64,000 nucleotides of DNA from positions 4,154,001 through 4,218,000 of the forward strand of contig NZ_CP066370.1 of the NCBI RefSeq assembly GCF_016406325.1, given 5' to 3'. A program made the position numbers and the translations under genes. The stretch comes from Shewanella putrefaciens (GTDB taxonomy: Bacteria > Pseudomonadota > Gammaproteobacteria > Enterobacterales > Shewanellaceae). Under the pieces are notes generated by a model. The model had not been told where the DNA came from. It saw only the letters and a program-made list of their open reading frames with translations, and did not search any database. Numbering within the stretch: the stretch's first letter is position 1; every line of letters starts with the position of its first letter. Below, one piece after another: positions 1 through 7,720 of the stretch.

Positions 1-1
1 A

Positions 2-1501
2 TTGTCCACTATGGCAAATCGAGTGATTTTGGCCAATGAAGCCATTACCAGCCAAGACGAAGCGCACCTAGAGCGTGTTATGGCTGCGGCGACTAATGTT
101 GAAAGTTACTACAATAAACTGATTGGAATTAAAGGTTTTTTAGGCCAATTCCAAGTCAGCGTTGAGCATCAAAATGGCGCTGCTGAACTTAGTTTAGTAT
201 CCATCAGAAAACCTCATTTTGATTTAGTGCTCGATTTAAGCAGCACACCTTGTTTAAATTTAGAGATGCTTCCTCCTGGCTACTTCTATGTCGGTCAGGA
301 TACCGCCAAACTCGAAGATGCATTAACACAAATTCCAGAACTGGTCGGCCAATTCGACAAGCCTCGTTACGTAAAAATTAATCCGGATCTATGCGCTCAC
401 AACCGTAATGACATCAATGGTTGTAATCGGTGTCTCAACTTCTGCCCTGCTGACGCGATTAGCAGCGTCGCTAAGAAAATTGAAATCGATCCTTACCTGT
501 GCCACGGTGCGGGTAGCTGTACCAGTGCCTGCCCAACAGGTGCTATCAGCTACGACTTACCGACACCCCAAGCCTTATCGTCTTATTTAAATAAAATCAT
601 TAGCCGTTTTCGTGAACAAGCCCAAACAGCTCCTGTGATTTTATTCCATGATAATGCGACTGGTGCCGACTTCATATCGGAGGATTTGGCTGGAGATATT
701 CTTCCCGTTGCCCTTGAAGAAATTACAGTTGCAAGCCTCGATCACTGGCTTTCTGCACTCGCTTGGGGCGCGCGCCAAGCGCTTATTCTCAACACAGAAG
801 CGACTGCGCCAACACTCACGCAAATGCTCAAAGGTGAACTTACACTAGCCAATAGCATTTTAGATGAAATGGGTCAGCCACAACGTATTAGCCTTATCGA
901 TCCAAGCATGGTAACTCATTTAGAATCGATGCTTGATATCAGCTTAGATTGGCCAATCATAGTACCGGCGGCATTTGTATCGACAACTAAGCGCGATACC
1001 CTGTTTGAGGCAATAGACCACCTCAATAGCCAAGCGGGTGAAATTGATACTTGTCTGAGCATGAATAACATTCCCTACGGCAAAGTGAGCGTCAATGTAG
1101 AGAAATGCACCTTATGCATGTCCTGCGTAGCAATTTGCCCAACGATGTCATTACAGGATGGTGGTGACAAACCTGCGCTACACTTCATTGAACAAAACTG
1201 TGTGCAATGTGGTTTATGTGAAGCGGCTTGCCCTGAAAAAGTGATTAGCCTCACCCCACAAATCAATTTTGATAAAGCTGCACGTCAGCAACAACACACC
1301 CTGAAAGAAGAAGCCCCCTTCGAATGTATTCGTTGCGGCTCTCCTTTTGCGACCCAATCTATGGTGCATCGGATGCTGGATATGGTCGGCGCGCATAGCG
1401 CATTTTCAGCCAATATTGAACGCCTGAAAATGTGTGGCGACTGCCGGGTAAAAGACATGTTTGAAGACATTCTTCAAGATCCTGAAAAGCAACTGCGATA
1501 A
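2..1501 (+). CDS. Multi-cluster 4Fe-4S binding protein of the formate dehydrogenase region
   Basis: Iron-sulfur protein of about 499 residues with two ferredoxin-like blocks separated by roughly 200 residues without cysteine motifs. The N-terminal block carries GCNRCLNFCPAD and GSCTSACPTG, the later block CTLCMSCVAICP and CVQCGLCEAACP. The C-terminus adds a Cys pair (CIRCGSPF) and CGDC. It probably binds four 4Fe-4S clusters and acts as a cytoplasmic electron-transfer protein or maturation partner of the downstream formate dehydrogenases; this role is inferred from position. It has no Tat or Sec signal. The next gene, a TorD-type chaperone, starts 10 bases after its stop, so they are probably cotranscribed. 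The 5' end is uncertain: the TTG at 2 and the ATG at 11 are in frame, and the true start could lie before the window. Confidence 0.85.
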   Translation: MSTMANRVILANEAITSQDEAHLERVMAAATNVESYYNKLIGIKGFLGQFQVSVEHQNGAAELSLVSIRKPHFDLVLDLSSTPCLNLEMLPPGYFYVGQDTAKLEDALTQIPELVGQFDKPRYVKINPDLCAHNRNDINGCNRCLNFCPADAISSVAKKIEIDPYLCHGAGSCTSACPTGAISYDLPTPQALSSYLNKIISRFREQAQTAPVILFHDNATGADFISEDLAGDILPVALEEITVASLDHWLSALAWGARQALILNTEATAPTLTQMLKGELTLANSILDEMGQPQRISLIDPSMVTHLESMLDISLDWPIIVPAAFVSTTKRDTLFEAIDHLNSQAGEIDTCLSMNNIPYGKVSVNVEKCTLCMSCVAICPTMSLQDGGDKPALHFIEQNCVQCGLCEAACPEKVISLTPQINFDKAARQQQHTLKEEAPFECIRCGSPFATQSMVHRMLDMVGAHSAFSANIERLKMCGDCRVKDMFEDILQDPEKQLR

Positions 1502-1511
1502 GAGATCCGTT

Positions 1512-2189
1512 ATGACCGAATCCGTAAGACAAGTATCAGAAAACGATCAGTTGAGAGCCGATATTTATCAACTGCTGGCAGCGCTATTACGCCGCCATCC
1601 TAGCCCTGAATTACTGCACTTTTTGGCCAATCTTGAAATCGATGCCAATGAAGATAATGCAATGACCAAAGCTTGGCTGTCACTGCAGCTCGCGGCGCAG
1701 CAGTTCCGCAGTGAACAGCTAGAAGATGAGTATTTTGCCTTATTCCTCGGCGTGGGTTGTGGTGAGATCCTGCCCTATGGCAGTTGGTTTATGACCGGCT
1801 CATTAATGGATAAACCATTAGCACTGTTGCGCCAAGATTTAATGCAGCTCGGTTTTGAGCGGGAAGAAAACGTCAAGGAGCCTGAAGATCACGTGGCTGC
1901 GCTATGTGAAGTCATGGGCACATTGATCCTTGAGGCCCCAGGTTATCGTCAACTTGCGTTCTACCAACGCCATATTGGCAGCTGGATTGGTCGGTTCTGC
2001 GACAATTTAACTAAGGCCCCAAGTGCGGCGTTTTACGCCACGGTTGCACAACTGGCAAAAGCCTTTTTCGAAATGGAAGCCAATGCATTTGAGCAATTGA
2101 GCCTAGATATTCCAGTGAATTGCCCAGGCAGTGCCGACTTACAACCGGCCACCAATGATGCAGAAAAGCAAGTGGAATTAGTAAATTAA
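1512..2189 (+). CDS. TorD/DmsD-family molybdoenzyme chaperone
   Basis: Protein of 225 residues of the TorD (NarJ-like) family of all-helical cytoplasmic chaperones, which bind Tat signal peptides or apo-molybdoenzymes until cofactor is loaded. The family hallmark is visible: LFLGVGCGEILPYGSWFMTG followed by a conserved EPEDHVAALCEVMG segment, close to the E-P-x-D-H motif of TorD proteins. The start chosen is the ATG at 1512, just after the ferredoxin-like gene; the frame is also open upstream, but that would overlap the neighbouring gene. Lying directly upstream of two FdhA genes that carry Tat signals, it is probably the dedicated chaperone for one or both. The client is inferred from context only. 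Confidence 0.85.
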   Translation: MTESVRQVSENDQLRADIYQLLAALLRRHPSPELLHFLANLEIDANEDNAMTKAWLSLQLAAQQFRSEQLEDEYFALFLGVGCGEILPYGSWFMTGSLMDKPLALLRQDLMQLGFEREENVKEPEDHVAALCEVMGTLILEAPGYRQLAFYQRHIGSWIGRFCDNLTKAPSAAFYATVAQLAKAFFEMEANAFEQLSLDIPVNCPGSADLQPATNDAEKQVELVN

Positions 2190-2348
2190 GATCAAGGTGC
2201 CTACACAATAGTGGAATAGGCATTGATGAGTTCTGTAAGCGAAGGAGAATCTGATTCACCTTCGCCACAATAGATGAAGCCGAGGCTTCTACAATAACCG
2301 AGGTGGTTGTCTTTTATGCCACTTTATTCAGTAACACAAGGAGACACT

Positions 2349-2546
2349 ATGAAGAAGCAAGCTTCCGACATGGGCCGTCGTCAATTGCTTAAAGCATTGG
2401 CACTCGGCAGTGCGGCAGGTGCGGTAGCCACTGTTAGCGGTCAGGCATTAGCCGCAGCGCCAACGGTTGAACCTATCGAGCCAAAGAGCGAGAACTACCG
2501 TGAAACCGACCATATTCGTCATTACTATGCGTCGCTTAAAAACTAA
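2349..2546 (+). CDS. Small Tat-signal protein of the formate dehydrogenase region (copy 1)
   Basis: A 65-residue protein that is mostly a twin-arginine signal (GRRQLLKALALGSAAG) followed by about 30 residues ending in ETDHIRHYYASLKN. It matches the family described as 'formate dehydrogenase region TAT target', whose function is unknown. The ATG at 2349 follows a good AAGGAG ribosome-binding site; a longer open frame upstream has no such site. It lies immediately before fdhA, with 18 bases between its stop and the FdhA ATG. A paralogue occupies the same place in the second module. It has no cysteines or recognisable cofactor motif, so a chaperone, assembly or small-subunit role can only be guessed. 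Confidence 0.85.
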   Translation: MKKQASDMGRRQLLKALALGSAAGAVATVSGQALAAAPTVEPIEPKSENYRETDHIRHYYASLKN

Positions 2547-2564
2547 AATAGAGGAGAGTGTGTG

Positions 2565-5414
2565 ATGCGATTAACCCGCAAAACAGATCAGGTTGTCGAG
2601 CCTAAAGCATCGACCCTGGGTCTCAATCGTCGCCAATTCTTAAAATCGGCAGGTCTTGCCACTGGTGGTATCGCCGCAGCTTCAATGCTGGGTACAGGCA
2701 TGATGCGTAAAGCAGAAGCCAAAGATATCCCTCACAACGTTCCAACCGAAGTTAAACGTACCATTTGTTCTCACTGTGCTGTGGGCTGTGGTATCTATGC
2801 TGAAGTACAAAACGGTGTGTGGACAGGTCAAGAACCCGCATTCGATCACCCATTCAACGCCGGCGGCCACTGTGCTAAAGGTGCAGCACTGCGTGAGCAT
2901 GGTCATGGTGAAAAACGCCTGAAATACCCAATGAAGTTAGAAGGCGGAAAATGGAAAAAGATCTCTTGGGATCAAGCCATTAATGAAGTAGGCGATAAAA
3001 TGGCCTCTATTCGTCAAGAATCTGGCCCAGACTCTATCTACTTCATGGGTAGTGCCAAGTTCTCAAACGAACAAGCTTATTTATATCGCAAATTTGCGGC
3101 ACTGTGGGGAACGAACAACGTCGACCATTCAGCCCGTATTTGTCACTCTACCACGGTAGCTGGTGTTGCTAACACTTGGGGCTACGGTGCGCAAACCAAC
3201 TCAATCAACGATATTCGTAACTCTAAGTGCATTATGTTTATTGGGGCAAACCCCAGTGAAGCACACCCAGTTGCCATGCAGCATATTTTGATTGGTAAAG
3301 AACGTGGTGCCAAAATCATCGTAGTTGATCCACGTTTCACCCGTACTGCAGCTAAGTCTGACGAGTACGTGCATATCCGTCCTGGTACAGATATTCCCTT
3401 CATTTATGGTCTGTTATGGCACATATTCGAAAACGGCTGGGAAGATAAAGAGTTTATCAAGCACCGCGTTTACGGTATGGATCGCATCCGCGAAGAAGTG
3501 AAAAAGTACACCCCAGAAGAAGTTGAAAATGTGGTGGGCGTACCTAAAGCCCAAATGTATCGTGTTGCCAAGATGATGGCTGAAACTAAACCTGGCACCA
3601 TTGTTTGGTGTATGGGTGGTACGCAGCATCACGTCGGTAACTCGAACACCCGTTCATACTGCATGTTACAACTCGCTTTAGGTAACATGGGTGTTCCTGG
3701 CGGCGGTACTAACATTTTCCGTGGCCACGATAACGTACAAGGTGCAACCGACTTTGGTTTGTTATTTGATAACTTACCCGGTTATTACGGTTTAACTACC
3801 GCCGCATGGGATCACTGGGCCAATGTATGGGATCTCGATCCTAAATGGGTCTCAAGCCGTTTCGACCAAGGTGAATACTTAGGTCAAACACCACAAACTT
3901 CAACAGGTATCCCATGCTCTCGTTGGCACGATGGCGTGTTAGAAGATAAAACCAAGATAGCGCAGAAAGACAATATTCGTCTGGCGTTCTTCTGGGGACA
4001 ATCTGTCAACACTGAAACCCGTGGCCGCGAAGTGCGTGAAGCACTGAACAAAATGGATACCGTCGTTGTTGTCGATCCATTCCCAACGATGGCAGGTGTA
4101 ATGCACCAACGTCAAGATGGTGTTTATCTGCTGCCTGCTGCAACCCAGTTTGAAACCTATGGTTCTATCTCTGCAACCAACCGCTCAGTTCAGTGGCGCT
4201 CTAAGGTAATAGAGCCGCTGTTCGAATCACTGCCAGATCATGTGATCATGTGCAAACTCGCTAAGAAAGTGGGTATTGATAAAGAGTTGTTCAAACAAAT
4301 CAAAGTCAATGGTGATGAGCCTTTGATTGAAGATATTACCCGTGAATTTAACAAAGGTATGTGGACTATCGGTTACACCGGACAAAGCCCAGAACGTTTA
4401 AAAATGCACCAAGAAAACTGGGGCACTTTTGATGCTGACAGCTTAGAAGCTCCAGGCGGTCCAGCCAAAGGTGAGACCTATGGTTTACCTTGGCCTTGTT
4501 GGGGGACACCAGAGATGAAACATCCTGGAACCCAAATTCTGTATAACGAAGCCAAGCATGTTAAAGACGGCGGCGGTAACTTCCGCGCTCGTTATGGTGT
4601 TGAGCATGAAGGCAATAATATTCTTGCTGAAGGGACTTACTCTAAAGGCAGTGAGATCCAAGATGGTTATCCTGAATTTACCGCCGATATGCTTAAGCAA
4701 TTAGGTTGGTGGGATGACCTAACAGCAGACGAGAAAAAACACGCCGAAGGCAAAAACTGGAAAACGGATATTTCTGGCGGTATCCAACGTGTTGCTATCA
4801 AACACGGCTGTATCCCTTACGGTAACGCTAAAGCTCGTTGTATTGTCTGGACATTCCCTGACGATATTCCACGCCACCGCGAACCACTTTACACGCCTCG
4901 TCGTGACTTAGTTGCTAAATACCCAACCTACGAAGACCGTATGGTTGCGCGTCTACCGACGCTGTATAAGTCAATTCAAGACAAGGATTTTGCTAAAGAC
5001 TTCCCACTGGCACTCACATCAGGCCGTCTAGTGGAATACGAAGGTGGTGGTGAAGAATCCCGTTCTAACCCTTGGTTAGCTGAACTACAACAAGAAATGT
5101 TCATCGAAATGAACCCTGCTGATGCAGCGGATCGCGGTATTCGTGACGGTGATAATGTTTTTGTTCATGGTCCAGAAGGCGCCAAAATCACGGTTAAGGC
5201 AATGGTAACACCACGCGTAATTGCTGGTGAATGTTTTATGCCATACCACTTTGCAGGGGTGTTTGAAGGTGAAAGTCTCGCGAAAAACTATCCAGAAGGC
5301 ACAGTGCCTTATGTGATAGGCGAATCCGCAAACACCATTTTAACTTATGGCTACGATGTTGTGACTCAGATGCAAGAAACTAAGTCCAGCCTCTGCCAAA
5401 TTAGCAAAGCCTAA
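2565..5414 (+). CDS. fdhA: Formate dehydrogenase catalytic subunit FdhA (copy 1), periplasmic, cysteine type
   Basis: Molybdopterin enzyme of 949 residues that oxidises formate to CO2. A Tat signal (LNRRQFLKSAG, residues 20-30) directs export of the folded protein. A 4Fe-4S site is formed by Cys68, Cys71, Cys75 and Cys103 (CSHCAVGC, then GGHCAKG). The active-site metal ligand is Cys193 in ARICHS, a normal TGT codon, so this is not a selenoenzyme. Molybdopterin-guanine-dinucleotide contacts include the GGTQHHVGN and GGGTNIFRGHDN segments. The start is the ATG at 2565 rather than the GTG three bases earlier, because the second copy also begins M-[RK]-L-T-R-K and GAGGAG lies at good spacing. It forms an operon with fdhB and fdhC. 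Confidence 0.95.
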   Translation: MRLTRKTDQVVEPKASTLGLNRRQFLKSAGLATGGIAAASMLGTGMMRKAEAKDIPHNVPTEVKRTICSHCAVGCGIYAEVQNGVWTGQEPAFDHPFNAGGHCAKGAALREHGHGEKRLKYPMKLEGGKWKKISWDQAINEVGDKMASIRQESGPDSIYFMGSAKFSNEQAYLYRKFAALWGTNNVDHSARICHSTTVAGVANTWGYGAQTNSINDIRNSKCIMFIGANPSEAHPVAMQHILIGKERGAKIIVVDPRFTRTAAKSDEYVHIRPGTDIPFIYGLLWHIFENGWEDKEFIKHRVYGMDRIREEVKKYTPEEVENVVGVPKAQMYRVAKMMAETKPGTIVWCMGGTQHHVGNSNTRSYCMLQLALGNMGVPGGGTNIFRGHDNVQGATDFGLLFDNLPGYYGLTTAAWDHWANVWDLDPKWVSSRFDQGEYLGQTPQTSTGIPCSRWHDGVLEDKTKIAQKDNIRLAFFWGQSVNTETRGREVREALNKMDTVVVVDPFPTMAGVMHQRQDGVYLLPAATQFETYGSISATNRSVQWRSKVIEPLFESLPDHVIMCKLAKKVGIDKELFKQIKVNGDEPLIEDITREFNKGMWTIGYTGQSPERLKMHQENWGTFDADSLEAPGGPAKGETYGLPWPCWGTPEMKHPGTQILYNEAKHVKDGGGNFRARYGVEHEGNNILAEGTYSKGSEIQDGYPEFTADMLKQLGWWDDLTADEKKHAEGKNWKTDISGGIQRVAIKHGCIPYGNAKARCIVWTFPDDIPRHREPLYTPRRDLVAKYPTYEDRMVARLPTLYKSIQDKDFAKDFPLALTSGRLVEYEGGGEESRSNPWLAELQQEMFIEMNPADAADRGIRDGDNVFVHGPEGAKITVKAMVTPRVIAGECFMPYHFAGVFEGESLAKNYPEGTVPYVIGESANTILTYGYDVVTQMQETKSSLCQISKA

Positions 5415-5440
5415 CCTACTTGATGAGGAGATAAGCCATT

Positions 5441-6037
5441 ATGGCAGTCATGAAATTTCTATGTGACACCAAACGCTGCATCGAGTGTAACGGTTGCGTC
5501 ACTGCATGTAAGAACGAAAACGATTCCGCTCTCGAGTGGGGTATTCAACGTCGCCGCGTGGTGACAATTAACGATGGTCAACCCGGTGAAGCATCGATTT
5601 CAGTGGCATGTATGCACTGTACCGATGCGCCATGTATGGCCGTGTGTCCAGCAGATTGCTTCTACAGAACCGATGACGGCATAGTACTGCACAACAAAGA
5701 TACCTGTATCGGTTGTGGTTACTGCTTCTATGCTTGCCCATTTGGTGCACCGCAATTCCCGAAAAAGACTGCTTTTGGTAGCCGCGGCAAAATGGATAAG
5801 TGTACTTTCTGTGCCGGTGGCCCAGAAGAAACCTTCTCCGAAGCCGAGCGTAAAAAATACGGTGCAAACCGTATTGCTGAAGGCAAATTACCTATGTGTG
5901 CGGAGCTTTGCGCAACCAAAGCACTGCTTGCTGGTGATGCGGGAGTGGTATCTAACATCTACCGTGAACGTATGGCCTCCCGTGGCAATCCTAACGTGAT
6001 TTGGGGCTATAACCCAAAAACCGGTGAGATAAACTAA
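5441..6037 (+). CDS. fdhB: Formate dehydrogenase iron-sulfur subunit FdhB (copy 1)
   Basis: Ferredoxin-like electron-transfer subunit of 198 residues that should carry four 4Fe-4S clusters. Four cysteine groups are visible: CIECNGCVTAC, CMHCTDAPCMAVCP, CIGCGYCFYACPFG, and the split pair CTFC with CAELC near the C-terminus. It has no signal peptide, which fits the family: it is carried across the membrane with the Tat-targeted FdhA. It passes electrons from the molybdenum centre to the cytochrome b subunit encoded 49 bases downstream. A GAGGAG ribosome-binding site precedes the ATG. It is nearly identical to the second copy over most of its length; differences concentrate at the C-terminus, where this copy is longer (ends KTGEIN). 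Confidence 0.95.
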   Translation: MAVMKFLCDTKRCIECNGCVTACKNENDSALEWGIQRRRVVTINDGQPGEASISVACMHCTDAPCMAVCPADCFYRTDDGIVLHNKDTCIGCGYCFYACPFGAPQFPKKTAFGSRGKMDKCTFCAGGPEETFSEAERKKYGANRIAEGKLPMCAELCATKALLAGDAGVVSNIYRERMASRGNPNVIWGYNPKTGEIN

Positions 6038-6086
6038 GCAGAGCGAGGGTTAGGGAGTCATCCCTAACCTCTGGCAAGGAGTGACA

Positions 6087-7115
6087 ATGTTAAACAAACA
6101 GTTAAACAAATCACTGCGTAGTCTGTTTGCTCTGTTAGTGCTAGTCATGGGATTGGGATTGGGTTCAGTAATGAGCTCAAGTCCAGTTCAAGCAAGTGAT
6201 CAGCAATCGAGTCAACAACAGGCGAAAGCGCAAACCAGCGATGCCGACCTTTGGCGTGCGGTAAAAGCGGGCGATGCCGGCTATACCACTGCAAAAGGTG
6301 TCGAAACTGGGGTGTTGATTAACGTTGCCGGTAACCAAGGAAAAGAACTGAGGAATGAATACTTAACTCCCGTGATGGCGCTAGCTGTGACTGGAGTATT
6401 TGGTGCTTTCTTAGTGTTTTATTTGGTGAATGGTCCTTCAAAACTTAGCCATGGCTTTTCGGGTAAGTTAGTAGCTCGTTGGTCTAAAGCGGATCTATGG
6501 ATCCACTGGATAATGGCAACAAGCTGCTTAGCACTGATGTTTACAGGCTTAACCATTATGTTGGGACGGCATGTAATACAACCTCTGCTTGGGCCCGACC
6601 TATGGGCGCCATTGATCTACGGCAGTAAAACGATTCACGATTGGGCGGGTCCCGTCTTTATCGTGGCTTGGGCGTTCTGCGTGGTGAAATGGATGCCGCT
6701 TCAAACCTTTAAGATGTATGATCTAAAATGGTTTTTAGTCGTCGGTGGTTATATCAACTTTGGCCCATTCAAAGGTAAACATCCTGACAGTGGTTTTGCC
6801 AACGCTGGTGAAAAAATGTGGTTCTGGACACTGACCTTATTCGGTCTATTTATCAGTGTTTCCGGCATCATGTTAGTCTTACCCGGCTTAGACTTACCCC
6901 GTGAAGCCTCAATGGCAGCACTACTGATCCACGCTATCAGTGCAGTCATCCTAATTGCCTTTACCATAGTGCATATTTGGATGGCGACGGTACTCAGTGA
7001 AGGCGGTATGGAGTGTATGGTGTCAGGTTACTGTGATGAAAACTGGGCAATCCAGCACCACAACCTCTGGTATGACGAGATCAAAGCTAACGGCAGCTTA
7101 AAATATAAAGACTAG
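6087..7115 (+). CDS. fdhC: Formate dehydrogenase cytochrome b subunit FdhC (copy 1)
   Basis: Membrane cytochrome b556-type subunit of 342 residues that hands electrons from FdhB to the quinone pool. The core has about four membrane segments with histidines for haem b (for example WIHWIMATSC and IAFTIVHIWMATVLSEGGME). An N-terminal extension of about 90 residues begins with a Sec-type signal (LFALLVLVMGLGLG, ending near VQAS) and precedes an extra membrane segment (LTPVMALAVTGVFGAFLVFY). This extended form is typical of proteobacterial FdhC proteins related to FdoI/FdnI. The start is the ATG at 6087, with AAGGA six bases upstream; a GTG at 6081 is also in frame. A strong terminator follows, closing the first module. 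Confidence 0.93.
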   Translation: MLNKQLNKSLRSLFALLVLVMGLGLGSVMSSSPVQASDQQSSQQQAKAQTSDADLWRAVKAGDAGYTTAKGVETGVLINVAGNQGKELRNEYLTPVMALAVTGVFGAFLVFYLVNGPSKLSHGFSGKLVARWSKADLWIHWIMATSCLALMFTGLTIMLGRHVIQPLLGPDLWAPLIYGSKTIHDWAGPVFIVAWAFCVVKWMPLQTFKMYDLKWFLVVGGYINFGPFKGKHPDSGFANAGEKMWFWTLTLFGLFISVSGIMLVLPGLDLPREASMAALLIHAISAVILIAFTIVHIWMATVLSEGGMECMVSGYCDENWAIQHHNLWYDEIKANGSLKYKD

Positions 7116-7502
7116 GTAAAACGCAGCTTTTTTTACCACTAAAAACACCCCTTTTTACGGGGTGTTTTTTTATCCCGCTCAAAATACACCACAAAAAATC
7201 AACAATTTACATAATAGTAACACACAGCATTCATTTATGATTTGAGTGAACTTTACACTCCAAACTATGAGCAAGTTAACGCTTTTAGATAACCATGTGC
7301 TATTTCAAGTCCGCAAACTGTTCTAGATCAATTCCCCGCACAATCGTTCCCACTATATTGCCGCCACGCGCGATGATTACCAGCGAACAGGATGATTTCA
7401 TTATCATTTTCACTTCTAATCTTCACTTTTTGCTAACAAATTTTATGACAACGAAAAGTCGCGCAATTCCAATAAACATAAACCCTAATTTCAGGAGTCA
7501 GC
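7116..7502. other. Intergenic region between the two formate dehydrogenase modules
   Basis: About 390 bases holding the terminator of the first module and presumably the promoter of the second. I cannot pick out a convincing -35/-10 pair or an FNR or CRP palindrome. On the minus strand, 7300-7407 is open for 35 codons and has protein-like composition; it is listed as a finding, not as a gene. Confidence 0.6.
7142..7171 (+). terminator. Rho-independent terminator after fdhC copy 1
   Basis: Perfect 10-bp stem AAAACACCCC / GGGGTGTTTT (7142-7151 with 7159-7168), a seven-base loop and a T run. It lies 26 bases after the FdhC stop and separates the two formate dehydrogenase modules. Confidence 0.9.
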
Positions 7503-7703
7503 ATGAAGCAGCAACCCAGCGATTTATCTCGCCGCTCTTTGCTTAAAGCGCTCACCGTTGGAAGTGTAGCGGGTGCCGCTATTGCCGCAACGGGCATAAG
7601 CGTGGCACAAGCCAACGAAAGCAGCACGGTAACCGAAAAGAAATCAAATGGTTACCACGAAACTGCGCATATCACTAGCTATTACGATAGCCTGCGCAGC
7701 TAA
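7503..7703 (+). CDS. Small Tat-signal protein of the formate dehydrogenase region (copy 2)
   Basis: A 66-residue paralogue of the small protein at 2349. It has the twin-arginine motif SRRSLLKALTVGSVAG, an AxA-like cleavage region (VAQANE) and a short tail ending ETAHITSYYDSLRS. Outside the signal, the two copies share the pattern Y-x-E-T-x-H-I-x-x-Y-Y-x-S-L at the C-terminus, so the tail is under selection. The ATG at 7503 follows CAGGAG. FdhA copy 2 starts 17 bases after its stop. Function unknown; it belongs to the 'formate dehydrogenase region TAT target' family by signal, size and position. Confidence 0.85.
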   Translation: MKQQPSDLSRRSLLKALTVGSVAGAAIAATGISVAQANESSTVTEKKSNGYHETAHITSYYDSLRS

Positions 7704-7720
7704 TCTAGGAGAAGTCAGCG

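Noticed and set aside
3141..3143. Possible selenocysteine codon in fdhA
   Set aside because: The active-site codons are TGT (Cys193) in both copies, not TGA, and the frames are open throughout.
7295..7546. Plus-strand open frame before the second small Tat protein
   Set aside because: It overlaps the Tat-protein gene in another frame, has no ribosome-binding site, and its composition is not protein-like.
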